Source of the DNA: Termitomyces sp. T153
Taxonomy: Eukaryota > Basidiomycota > Agaricomycetes > Agaricales > Lyophyllaceae
Length of the DNA: 64,000 bases
Direction: 5' to 3'
Assembly: GCA_018296165.2 (NCBI GenBank)
Contig: JACKQL020000130.1
Location: 1-64,000, forward strand
In this document: positions 12,094-26,606 of the stretch, piece by piece
Position numbering within the stretch: position 1 is the first letter of the stretch
Layout: every line of letters starts with the position of its first letter
Notes under the pieces: model-generated
Told to the model about the DNA's origin: nothing
Database searches by the model: none
Seen by the model: only the letters and a program-made list of their open reading frames with translations
Program-made: the position numbers and the translations under genes

Positions 12094-13578
12094 TTAAGCT
12101 TCCGGCGTGTCAAGGCGAGCCTTTTTTTCTGTGCCTGATGATTCTGCGTCCACATCCGCTTTCCTTTTCTCTGCGGGTTTCTTCTTCTTCACGATAGATG
12201 TTAGATCATTGACGACAGCGCAGGCCGTACCACAGGCTGCTGATGATCCCGTATTGAGTTCTTTATCCAGTGCCTGCGCTGCCATAGCAGGTGCTGAGAT
12301 AGTCTTGTCACTGGAGTTGTTTGGCGTGGTCTTCAATTCCTCAACCTGCACGAGATATTAAAATAGTATCAGGTTAAGGTGGGATTAATCAACCTTCAAT
12401 GCCAAGTCCTCTCTGAGCTCAGAAAATTCCTTGATTTCAGCCTCAATTCGCGATTTTGACATGTTCTGCACCAATTCGTCTCTCACGAGTCGAGAACCAG
12501 TTGATTTCCCCTTGCCCTTTGCGCTTGGTTTCTCTTCTTCGGCTAGGGGAGAAAGTTGACCAGATAGTCCATCGCGAAGCTCGGCTAGCCGGCTTTCTAC
12601 ACTTTCTAAAGCCTTTTCCGCCTGGACAATAGCATCCGACAAGCGCCCTGGAGTGAGATCGAGCACCATGCTAAGCTTGTAGTGTGCCTCGGCAATTTGA
12701 CGTGATGATATAGGAAGTAATTGTATTTTGAGGTCAAGACCTGCTTCGTAGTCCGTGATCGCCTGATCAAACTTTTCTGTGATAGGATGAAAACGAACGA
12801 TTGAGACGGATACGGAGGAGACGACAAACCAGTTTCTAGTGATACGTCTCCTAAAGCAATATAAGTGTCGGCGAGTTTGAGTCTGATCTCATCGTCATCC
12901 TCCTGATCTTTCACTTTGTCGTAAATCGCTCGAGCAAGGTCAAGGACTTCCCAAGAAGCGTTAAAGTCGTCTTCAGGTTCAGCATCTTCACCATCTTCGT
13001 CTTCGTCATTCTCAATCTTCTCGGCCTCAGCGATGGTCTTCTCAGCTTGTGCAAAGAGATCAACAACGGGGTCGTCTACTTCCTCCGCATCACCTGAGAA
13101 TGACAAAATAGGCCCTTTCCCATTCAAGTCGGCAGGTGCTTCGTATAGATTCAGTGTTAGAAAAGAAAGGCTAATAATGATACGCACCAGCTTCCTCCTC
13201 GTGACCGTCCCCATCCTGCTCCTTTCCCAGAACAGAACTCTGTGATATTGCGTTCTCGAGCAGAGCCTTTCCGTATAGGAAGTAAAGATCCGCCGTTTCC
13301 GGGCTGTCTTCACCGACTTTTTTGGTCCTGAGGTTCGAGCGACGCGTCAAACTGTCGAGCGCGACTACAGTGATAAATGAGCGGGTACACGCGACTTACA
13401 TCAGTTCAAGAGCAGTCGCGTAGTGCTCGATGGCTTGTTCGAACTTTTTGAGGGCAAAGGCGCGTTTTGCATGTTCAATGGCGGTCTCGATTGTGACCTC
13501 GGTACTCGTCGCGTCGGTGGTCGGAACGTTATCGGCACTGAGGGCCGCCCGTTGAGCCGCGATTGATAATGAAGACAT
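12094..13578 (-). CDS. NASP/Hif1/Sim3-type histone H3 chaperone (SHNi-TPR)
   Basis: Predicted to bind histone H3 or H3-H4 and to help its nuclear delivery. The ATG at 13578 starts MSSLSIAAQRAAL. A TPR follows (AIEHAKRAFALKKFEQAIEH), then the family-typical ADLYFLYGKALLENA. Next come a long acidic interruption (NDEDEDGEDAEPEDD) and further TPRs (DEIRLKLADTYIALGDVSLE, then AEAHYKLSMVLDLTPGR). The coiled segment AEIKEFSELREDLALK and a basic nuclear-localisation-like tail (KKKKPAEKRK) end the protein. The acidic loop inside the TPR array is the hallmark of NASP proteins. There are about five introns. The gene ends shortly after the GH28 relics and marks the return to ordinary gene territory. Confidence 0.9.
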
Positions 13579-13938
13579 GTACTACTTACGAGGCCATGAT
13601 GTCCAAGGGCAGAAGTGAGGATAGAATGAGAGAAGGTCGATTGTCAAAGTCAAGCAAACCAAAGTCACTGGGGCTGTGGGAAGCCCCCGTGTGACAATTT
13701 ACATAAAGGAACGAAACAGATCATTTTGTTGAATGAGAGATTATACTTGGCTAGCAGAAATTCCATTTATCGACAGACTTAAAGCATAGAAAGAGTAAAG
13801 AACGTAGAGTATTATCATCATCACACGTTAACATTGTCCCGAGCGATAGAAAGAAAAATAAATGAATCGATGCAATTAAGATGAGTAAATAGCAAAGGAT
13901 ATACAGAAAGAAACGGAATCAGGTGGAGGTGTAGGAGA
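13579..13938. other. Intergenic spacer
   Basis: It separates the start of the NASP gene from the stop of the AP180-like gene, both on the minus strand. No supported feature is seen. Confidence 0.4.
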
Positions 13939-16900
13939 CTAAATTAGGGAAGCGCTGTTTTGCTGATGCTGGGAATTCTCAATCACAGGATTGGAACCAA
14001 AAGTATTCATTCCGCCGAAGAGGTTCGAACCAAAAGAGCGAGAACCGAGAGCGGATGTTGGAAGACTTGGGACAGGTGGAATTGCTGAACCTGTAGTACT
14101 GGGTAGCATGGATGTGCGGAAGGGGTTGGCAGCGCCTCCACCGGTCGTCTGTGGTCGTAGGCCTCGTCCTAATGTTGAACCACTGCCGAAGGTTCCTACA
14201 GCTCCAGTCATCTGAGTGCTCACAAATGGTTTTGGGGATGGGATGATGCTAGATGACAATCCACCAATCGACGATGACCCATTTGAGCTCGGGATTGTTC
14301 TCGGGTTGTTGATGGTAGGTTCAGGTGTAGCTGACGATGAATCCGGAATCGGAGGGAGCGATTCCAATAAGGAGGCACCAAATGACGACGACGGTTTGAA
14401 TGGCTTGAGTCCAGCAAAGCCCGTTATGTGCGGTTTTATGGGCGCAACGGACGACATAGAGGTAGTAGTTTTTCCTGTAGGTTGACTCGAAAGGGGAGAA
14501 GACCACATTGAATCAGAAAAGGCAGAGCTGATGGTGGAAGCTGTCGTAGGTTGAACGTTGAGAGCACCGGTGGGCTGAACGCTGGATGCGCTAGGTTGTT
14601 TACTGGCTTCATTTGGTTTGCTGCTGAAAGCAAATGAAGACGCCACACTGGATATGTCTGTTACTCCAGGCCCTAAGACACCAGAATTGAAGGCATCGAA
14701 CCCGCTCTGCAATGAATTCTGCTGCTGCTGGTGTTGCTGGTATTGAGGCTGAGATTGTGTCTGTTGTTGCTGAGGCTGCTGGAGTCCATTCGGTGAACCA
14801 AGTCCCATACTCAACTCCAGCAATGTCGGTTGCTTGGGAACAGGCGGAGGAGCAGCTGGAAGAATGGTTCCGAAAGGGTTCTTAGTACCAGTCTGATGAG
14901 TTTTGACCGGTTGTACGACAGGAGGTGAGTTTGCACTGCTAGTCATTGATCCAAAAGAGTTGAGTGGGGTTGAGGATGAGCGTACAGGCACGTTTGGAGG
15001 CTGCCTAGAGGGGTTAGCCTGTGCAAAAGGCGAAGCAATGGCAGATGTCGTAGAGAAAGCGACGCCTGTAGATGTAAACGGCTGCGGAATAGTTCCCTGG
15101 GCATCTGTAGTTTGGTTCTGATTCGGGAAGGAATTCTGAGTGATCTGTCCAGGCGCACCAGCTCCACCGAACAACTGCATGCCAGTTGATTGAGGAAACA
15201 TCATGCTCTGCCGGAATGGGTTAGCTCCTGTTGCTTGTGGCCGAAGAAAGCTGGTTGGCTGAGGTGGAAAGCTGGTTGGCTGAGGAAAGCTGGTTGACTG
15301 AGGTGGAAAGCCGGTTGACTGAGATGGAAGGCCGGTTGGCTGAGGTGGTAAACCGGTTGGCTGAAGGGGTTGAAATAGAGCGAAATTAGTAGATTGTGAT
15401 TGTTGTGCTGGAGCGAAGCCGGTCGGCTGCGGTTGTTGTGACTGAGGAGATCCTGTGGGTTGTGGATGTGTGGGTTGAGAGGGAAAAGGAGAGAAAGCAG
15501 GATGGCCAGTTTGGGACGGATGCAGATTAAAAGGGTTCGTTTGCGTTGCTGTTGGTTGAAAGTTGATAAATCCACGAGTGTGAGCTTGTGCAAACGACCG
15601 ACCAGTTATTCGCGTTTGAGAAAATGGATTTGAAATATTTTGCGCTTGGAAATACGCAGTGCCTGGGCTAGGAGGATATTATAAACTGTATTGAAAGACA
15701 GATAGATATTCTGAGTACCTATTGAATTGAGGGTTAGACATTGTGGGCCGCTCTTCTTCGATAGCGGCGAAAAAGTCGATAGTATTCGAAGCGACCGGGT
15801 TCGATGCAGAAGCACTAGTAGATGCGTCCAAATTGGTCCGGTTTGGCAAAGTTGATGCAGAGGCATCCTTCGAAGTTGAAGCTGCTTGAAGGCCATAAGT
15901 TGCTGTGAAATTAAGGACAGAAGACTGAGCATGCTTACATGCATCGGCCTGTTTCGGTTTTATCGGTACCTTAAGACCCTTATCCGCTGCCTCCTTGCTG
16001 GCTTTGTATTCTATCCTGTTTTGCTCGAAGGCAGGATCTTCGAGATATTCCTGAAGGGCACCTGCCAAAGACACAGGTGCCTTCCAATTGAATGAGATTT
16101 GTATGTCAAAGCGCAAGACGCAATGCTTACGTGCTTCAAGTTAGGAATGGGAACGTTGAGAAGATTTTGAAGCTTCTTCGCCACCCCAAGAAACTCGACT
16201 ACCCGCTCTGTTTGTTTACAGAAGTTACGATAAATGCTGAGTGCTTCCGTTGCATCAACGTGCGACATTTCGAAGTAATGCTCTGGGGAAATTCTCAAGG
16301 TTCGCAAAGAATAAAAGAGCAGGGAGACTTACCCAGAACATTGATGACACCCTCGTTTCCCGCTTGGAACAAGATCAGGAGATCCTTAACAAGCATTTGG
16401 AGCGCAGTAATTGTCAATTCATCTTCAAGGTTATCCAAGTAAAACTTGCCGATGCACATCAGGATTTGCAAATTGGAACACAAGAAGGAACATACTCGGC
16501 ACTCCACTAGGAAATCGATCATACGATGGACCGCCTTCGTCTCCCTGAGTAATCCTTTCTCTACTGTCATTGAGCGCAATTTCCTTCCCATAATCGTTCT
16601 GCTCCTTGTGGGGCCCCCAGAAGTTGATACAGAAGCAGAGGTATTCTTGCTGAATGGACCTTTACCCTTTTTCGAACTCCGGGTGGTCATCTCTTCCTCG
16701 ACAGAGGTTGAATTACGCATGTCTCGGTTGCTTTCAGCTTGCACATGGATAGCATCATGCTTGAGGTCGCGATACGCGCGAATACGTGAGTCAAGATACC
16801 CGGCATAATGTTGTAGGTTTTCCGGTACGGCATATCCTGTTGAAACATGCAAGCTGATCAACGACCGAGTGGTAATAGTCCAGGATGCATACCTTCCCAG

Positions 16901-17287
16901 CTTCCAGCTGATACATTGCGTAACCGAAGGACATCCGAGTTTGAAAGATAGCCCAAGACGTTGTCTGTTGCACCATTACGAATCATAGTGTGCAAGACGA
17001 TCAGAGCCTTAAACACGACCTGAGAAATAGCGTAAACATCAAGAATTATCCGTGAATTCTATACAAGACATGCAATAGTGTTTGGTTCACGAAGTCGAGG
17101 GGATAGAGCCTTGCAGACATCGTGGATCGCTCCGTCATCAGACCATGTTGCTGCTATGATGGTATCGAGATACTGCAGAAACAATGTGAACGGTATGCCA
17201 CTATCCAATAGAGATAGCTACCTTGGGCTTTGGCACTGCAGCCTTGGGCTTGCAGGCAAGTTTGACGACCTTGTCGAAACTCGACAT
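13939..17287 (-). CDS. AP180/CALM-like ANTH-domain clathrin adaptor (yeast Yap1801/2 type)
   Basis: Predicted to link PIP2-rich plasma membrane to clathrin and EH-domain proteins in endocytosis. The ATG at 17287 starts MSSFDKVVKLACKPKAAVPK. The basic K-rich stretch running into KPKYLDTIIAAT is the lipid-binding motif of ANTH domains. The fold continues with VVFKALIVLHTMIRNG, GYLDSRIRAYRDLKHDAI, ETKAVHRMIDFLVECR, and LYKNF-like LSIYRNFCKQTERVVEFLG. The C-terminal half is low complexity: NPF motifs for EH binding (TNPFNL, ANPFRQS, KNPFGTI, ANPFRTS), a poly-Gln stretch, and a run of PQPTG/PQSTG units near 15240-15360. Several sites fit the Prk1/Ark1 kinase consensus (LIVM-x-x-QNTS-x-T-G), for example MFPQSTG, LSSQPTG, VSTQMTG, LRPQTTG and MLPSTTG. 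The two ORFs meeting at 15204 are one continuous frame. Confidence 0.88.
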
Positions 17288-17994
17288 GGCCTGTTCAAGG
17301 ATTCAAAAGGCGATCACGAAAGCAGTAAGTTCCCATTTGAACTCCGACAAATGTACACGCTCGTTTTGACGAACCTTCAATTTCCTGCTGAAAGGCAGAA
17401 TGGGCATGATGGGATGGTGTTGAGGGTGTTAAGGCAAAAGGCACTGCGACCGAGACTACATGTCTTTTGTAATTCTTCATTCAGATCTATCCGCTCTTTT
17501 TGCGGCCGAATCATTTTCTTCAATGCAATGCATCCGTTCAAGAGCACACTGGAGACCACATGTACGTCGCAGAGTTCTTTCATGAGGCAACAATCACGAA
17601 GACATGAAGAAATGTCATCTCATGTCATCCAACTACATATTCCAATACCGTGACACGAAAACGAAAGCCAATGTCATAGGTATACTTCGTTAAAGTTGCA
17701 ATCGGGACTGATCGGGGGGAACAAATATAAACCACAGCGGCCGGGACGCAGTGCGTTTTTCATGCAAGGAATCTGCATGGGGGAAGGTACAACATGCCGC
17801 GCTGCGAGAGTTGTGGCCACACGGCACCTATGTCAGTTTGCTTCTGCTAGTTCTATTTTTATCTCCTGGTACGTGATACTTCCCCACGATCATCGTCATG
17901 CCAGGCGCAGCACTGGAAAGCTGGCAATATCTTCATCTAATCTTGCGTCCTTCCTCACCGCTCTCTCCTATTACAGACGCTCTTCAAGCGCTCC
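17288..17994. promoter_or_regulatory. Divergent upstream region of the ANTH adaptor and GH47 mannosidase
   Basis: About 700 bases separate two start codons that point away from each other. Both promoters and leaders must lie here. The ORFs found inside are short or shadow frames, and no repeat or RNA gene is evident. Confidence 0.45.
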
Positions 17995-20326
<2,332 letters not shown>

Positions 20327-20612
20327 TAAACTTATACTATATTTCAATCAATGATCAGTGAGTCGTAGACAATCTGACATGTAGAAAGCCCGCGGTATCA
20401 TATGCCTCTTCACACTTCCATTCTCTCCCATTGTTTACTATGACCCTTTTCTACATCCTATGTTTAGATATATATGGATACTCACTGTACGATATCCTTA
20501 GTCATTTATACGAGATTGAGGGTAAGTTCAATGTTTCCATATCAAAAGTTTACTTATTTACTGATACCGTACTCGATACTAGAATTACGTTACGATAGCT
20601 GATCAGGTATAT
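20327..20612. other. 3' flank of the GH47 gene
   Basis: A/T-rich sequence between the mannosidase stop and the first A/C-only tract. No coding frame is supported. Confidence 0.4.
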
Positions 20613-21079
20613 CCCCACCAACCCACAAAAAAACCAAAACAAAAAAACACCCACCCACCCCCCCCCCCCACCCACCCCCCACCCACACCACCCCCAACCA
20701 CCCACCACACCCCACACAACACCCAACCCACAACCCCCCCAACACCCAAACCAAACCCCCACCCAACCAACAAAACAAAACAAACCCCACCCCCACCACA
20801 ACACCAACAAACAAACAACACAAACACAAACACCACCCCACAAACCCACCCACCACACAAAACAAACAACCCAAAAACCACCAACCCACACCCCCCCAAC
20901 ACCAAACACCAAAAACCAACACCACAACCCCACACACCCCCAACCAAAACCAACAACAAACCACAAAACCACCCAACCAAACCCCCAAAAACACAAACAC
21001 CCCCCCCCCCAACAAACAACAAACCCACCCACAAAACACCAAACCACCAACACCCCAAAAAAAAAACAAACAACCAACA
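20613..21079. repeat. A/C-only tract 1 (467 bases with no G or T)
   Basis: Every base from 20613 to 21079 is A or C on the given strand. There is no fixed repeat unit; runs of C up to 10 and irregular CCA, CAA and AAAC mixtures alternate. Flanking DNA on both sides has all four bases and the change is abrupt. Long open frames on the opposite strand are trivial, because a G/T-only strand cannot form a stop codon. It may be a sequencing or assembly artefact, or an extreme strand-biased simple sequence. Confidence 0.95.
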
Positions 21080-21472
21080 TGGATACCTGAACTTAGTCAA
21101 AATGTGAACAGCAATCACTATGCCTCCAGGTCAATTTTCAAGCACAGTTATGAGCTTTGTTGGATGGGCTACTATTTTGCGATGTACTTAAATGACTGGG
21201 ATGATTGGGTGAACTGCATATACTGCATTGACCCATCGTGCCCAGGAACACATTGAGAGTTAAGAGATAGGTACAGTTTCCCATGCTATCTACACACTCT
21301 CACTAGGGAAGATTGCAACATACTGGACCATCCCTACACACAACAAACGTTGGCAATTGGCTCTTGAATAAACACAACCCACATGTATATTGAGAATAGG
21401 AGGCAGAGGATAAAGTAGATAACATGTCACAAGAAATCAGTAACAAAGATCCTATGCAAAGGGGACCAATGA
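21080..21472. other. CpG-poor DNA between A/C tract 1 and repeat unit A
   Basis: Ordinary four-base sequence with few CG dinucleotides. No ORF, RNA gene or recognisable element is supported. It resembles the CpG-poor DNA of the following repeat units. Confidence 0.4.
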
Positions 21473-22480
21473 GTAGTGGGCGGTGTGGCTGGAGAGGTGC
21501 CTTTCACAGATGAAATTATTCCTGCTACTTTAGTAGTGGGTTCTTGGAGACTCTATTGATAAAAAAGTTTGAAGGTTGATTCAGATAAGTGGTCACATTT
21601 TGTGGTCCAGACGGCCCATTTTGAATCATTGGTTTCTTTTTTTCTACTGCTTCTGTTGCCCATGGCACTCTTAATGCAACATTTTCCCTAGATCATTCTC
21701 CTGCAGCATTTATTTTCTCTTTGCTTCCAATTCTGTTTATCTCCTTTTGCTCTCCTTATGATCCATTGTGTTTGTTAGGTTTTTGACCTCATTTACATGT
21801 TACCCCCCTTTTTTGAATAATTCTTATTTTATTCACATTTTTCTAAGCCAATTGGTCATTAAGCTGTTTCAGTGTTGTTTCAGTTGTCTTTCTACAGTGT
21901 TATCTTGTCTTTATACAGCAATGTCTCTTTTCCCACTTCCTGCATGCCATTTTCCTTTGTCCTCCAACCTGATACCATCCAATGTCACTTCTGTTCAATT
22001 TTTTGACAGCAATCTAGTCCTGTTGATTGGCAATGCTACATTTCGTATTCATGCCTCAGTGTTCACCAGGCTTTCACCACACTTCAAGGCGATGTGGCTT
22101 GCCTGTCCTTTGCATGATGCAAGACAGATCCACACTATCCATATCATTAGTGAGGAAGCTGTCGATTTCTCTATTCATCATTTAAAGCCAGCTGCCCCTG
22201 ATTAAGAAGATAAACAGATGTGAACCTGAATCAAATACCTTATGTTTACAGTGGGGTTTTAAATTGCTAATTATTAAACAGCATTTATTGTACAGAAATA
22301 GAGGATAGTTAGTGCTAGGACACTATGGTCATAAAGTCATTCAATGGTCTCTGAATGAGAAGCAAATCAGCCATCAAAGCAAACTGCAACAAGAGATAGT
22401 TTACATATTTCTTTGTAAACAATTGAAGCAAAAAGTAGCAGGCAGTGCAGCTGAGGAGGGCACCCTTTACAGATGAAATT
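21473..22480 (+). repeat. Repeat unit A (CCTGCTAC...GTAGCAGG family) with BTB fragment
   Basis: Member of a dispersed family also seen at 22481, 26607 and 48892. The unit is preceded by a right-end motif (GTAGTGGGCGGTGTGG at 21473). It begins with CCTGCTACTTTAGTAGTGG at 21521 and ends with GTAGCAGGCAGTGCAGCTG at 22435. The matching terminal words in less mutated copies are CCCGCTAC and GTAGCGGG, inverted complements of each other. Differences from those copies are mostly CG to CA or TG. Unit A abuts unit B head to tail. Confidence 0.7.
21922..22205 (+). pseudogene. BTB/POZ domain fragment A
   Basis: Reads MSLFPLPACHFPLSSN, then NLVLLIGNATFRIHASVFTR and LSPHFKAMW. This is the start of a basidiomycete-type BTB/POZ domain (a strand-helix core where the protein 'hides' its binding face behind VFTRLSP). 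The frame runs out soon after EEAVDF, so only the first half of the domain is present. Nearly the same fragment occurs in unit B at 22839, and its 5' end occurs in unit C near 26950. It is probably not functional. Confidence 0.6.
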
Positions 22481-23250
22481 CCTGCTACTATGTAGTGGGT
22501 TTCTTGTAGCTCTATCGAAAAAAATCTCAAAGGTTGATTCAGATAAAAAGTCATGCTTTCTGGACCATTGATCTGCCTGGCCCATTTCTTCCCATGTGCT
22601 CATCATTTTCCATCGGTTTTCTTTTTGTCATTTCTATAATGCCCATTAGTCCATGCTGTTTCTTGACCTGCAATGCACTGTTCAATAATTGCACCTGTCT
22701 ATCTTGTCAATTCCCTGTTTTGATCTCCTTATATGTTATGTCTTCTGTCTTGTCTGAGTATCACATGTGATTTTATCTGTTGTTTCATATGTCCTTTTCC
22801 CATGCACATCTCCTTTGACTTGATTTTCTACCACAACAATGTCCATCTTTCCCCTACCTGCACGCTATTATCCTTTGGCCTCAGAACCAATGTTATCCAA
22901 TGTCCATTCTGTTTCTTTTTCTGATGGGAATCTGGTTTTGTTGGTTGGCGATTCAATATCCCATATCCACACTTCTGTTTTTACCAGGCTATCTCCAGTC
23001 TTCAAGGACATGTGGCGTTCACGTCCCTTGCATGGAAATCGACGGACTCATAGCATCCGTATAATGAGTGAGGATCCTGTTGATTTTTATAATCTTATCA
23101 GGGCTATTTATTATCTCGATACATACATTCTTTTGTGTCTAGTGTTGTACATACATTGACTACTCTAGATCTTTCTTGAGCCGCTAGCTGTTGCATGCAG
23201 ATATCATCCATTCCTTGTTACACGTGGGGGACAAATTTTCAATATCTGGG
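22481..23250 (+). repeat. Repeat unit B with BTB fragment, right end missing
   Basis: Starts CCTGCTACTATGTAGTGGG directly after unit A and parallels it through the BTB start. No right-end motif follows. Instead the CpG-poor sequence stops near 23160 and the unit merges into the 3' end of a minus-strand gene. Its right border is therefore approximate. Confidence 0.6.
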
Positions 23251-23260
23251 GTCTACACCG
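22839..23260 (+). pseudogene. BTB/POZ domain fragment B
   Basis: Reads MSIFPLPARYYPLAS, then FSDGNLVLLVGDSISHIHTS, VFTRLSPVFKDMW and EDPVDFYNLIRAIYYLDTY. After a probable intron the frame DIIHSLLHVGDKFSISGV (about 23200-23256) fits the continuation of a BTB domain. The protein is cut short and overlaps the 3' end of the minus-strand gene at 23239, so it is probably a truncated relic. Confidence 0.55.
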
Positions 23261-23880
23261 CCAACATGACCGGCGGGGTAAACGGCATGAGGGATGCCTG
23301 CAGATGGCGTTGTTGGACAAGGCAGGGGGTCAGTGGTACAATAGGGCAAGTTTCCAAGTGGGACGAATGGAGCTTCAGCAGGACGGGTATAAGAGAAGAG
23401 CTAGGTTGATATTCCGCGGCAAAATAAGGCCTTCCGGTATTATTATAACCCCCAAATGCAGCTCCTGCACCATAAGGGCCCTCAGAGCAACTTACTGTAT
23501 GAACACCAGGATGAGGGCTGCAGGGCCTATCGCTAACTTCATTAAGTTCACGATTTTGTGCATCCAGTTCTCGAGCATTGATAAGATCTGTGTCTAGGTC
23601 TTGCATACGTTTGGCTCCAGCTTTGCTCTGTCGTCGCCTAAGGATTGAAAGTCAATGTTGATTCAGGACTTCTTCGAGTCCGGACAAGTACACAACGTAC
23701 CAATCATCTCCGGGTTTGCGATTGAATATGGCTACGAGTTCCTATAGAATTTTATTTGTCAACGAAGGTATAAGAATTCAAATGGAAGAAGGCTAACCCT
23801 ACTGGCTGGTTGTACTCCAGTTGGCAGGGTCTGGGTGACTTCAACGGGTACCCATTGCATACCATTCACGACATTGTTCG
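23239..23880 (-). pseudogene. 3' part of an unrecognised gene, cut by A/C tract 2
   Basis: On the minus strand the exons read NGMQWVPVEVTQTLPTGVQ, then ELVAIFNRKPGDDW, then RRQSKAGAKRMQDLDTDL with ARELDAQNRELNEVSDR (charged, coiled-coil-like). A Gly/Tyr/Pro-rich tail follows (YGAGAAFGGYNNTGRPYFAA). Two introns have GT or plausible AG borders. The 5' exons are absent, because the reading frame runs straight into the A/C-only tract at 23881. In the tail, one frame ends at 23253. A one-base shift near 23385 gives a more natural continuation (PAEAPFVPLGNLPY) ending at 23239, which suggests a frameshift there. I do not recognise the family; a nuclear or DNA-associated role is only a guess. Confidence 0.5.
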
Positions 23881-24143
23881 AAAAAAACAAACACAAAAAA
23901 CACCCACCACAACACCCAACAAACCAAACCAAAACACACAAAAACAACAAAAAAAACCCCCCCACCAACAAAACAACCACAAACCCAAAACCCAACCCCA
24001 CAAACAACAACACCCAAACACACACAAAAAACACACCCAACCACACCCACCCAAAACAAAAACAAACACAAACCCAAAACACCACAAAACCAACAAAAAA
24101 CAACAACAACAACAAACACACCAAACCAACCCCCAACCCCCAC
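23881..24143. repeat. A/C-only tract 2 (263 bases with no G or T)
   Basis: All bases from 23881 to 24143 are A or C on the given strand, again without a fixed period and with abrupt edges. It lies exactly where the 5' part of the minus-strand gene ending at 23239 should continue. Its base make-up matches tract 1 at 20613. Open frames inside it on the minus strand have no meaning. Confidence 0.95.
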
Positions 24144-24366
24144 TTAATGATGAAAATGGAATCGGTACAAAAGTCGGAACAGCGGTCCGGAATGACACAT
24201 GGCCATATGATGCAACTTGTAAACTCTAAGGTCATGCCCACCAAAAATGATATGCGCAAGTTGGAGAGGCGTCTTTCGAGCATACAATGGATCAGCCGCC
24301 CTTCCTTTTAAACTCAAGTCCTTCTCCATACCCAAATCTTTCTTCCTCTTTCCCCGCACAATACAC
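24144..24366. promoter_or_regulatory. Upstream region of glycerol kinase
   Basis: The 223 bases between A/C tract 2 and the GUT1 start. A pyrimidine-rich leader (CTTCTCC, CTTTCTTCCTC) precedes the ATG. The true promoter may be shortened by the tract. Confidence 0.4.
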
Positions 24367-26472
<2,106 letters not shown>

Positions 26473-26606
26473 AATTTGGACATATCGTTAGATTGTACCA
26501 TATGAGTTGTGTCGTTTTAATTCTTGTCTCACAAGAAACTCCAAATACTTGTGTATAATCTCTACGCTTCTTTACGGTGGTCCTCTCCATTGTACTACAC
26601 CTTATC

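Noticed and set aside
14903..15121. Plus-strand ORFs opposite the AP180-like gene
   Set aside because: Shadow frames of a low-complexity coding region; the minus strand gives the recognised protein.
20550..21118. Three overlapping minus-strand ORFs of 159-176 codons rich in Gly, Val, Cys and Trp
   Set aside because: They lie in the A/C-only tract. The complementary G/T-only strand cannot contain stop codons, so the open frames are trivial.
23759..24311. Long ORFs on both strands over the second tract (Thr/Asn/Pro/Lys-rich or Val/Phe/Cys-rich)
   Set aside because: Same composition effect. A C-only strand also lacks TAA, TAG and TGA, because T and G are absent.
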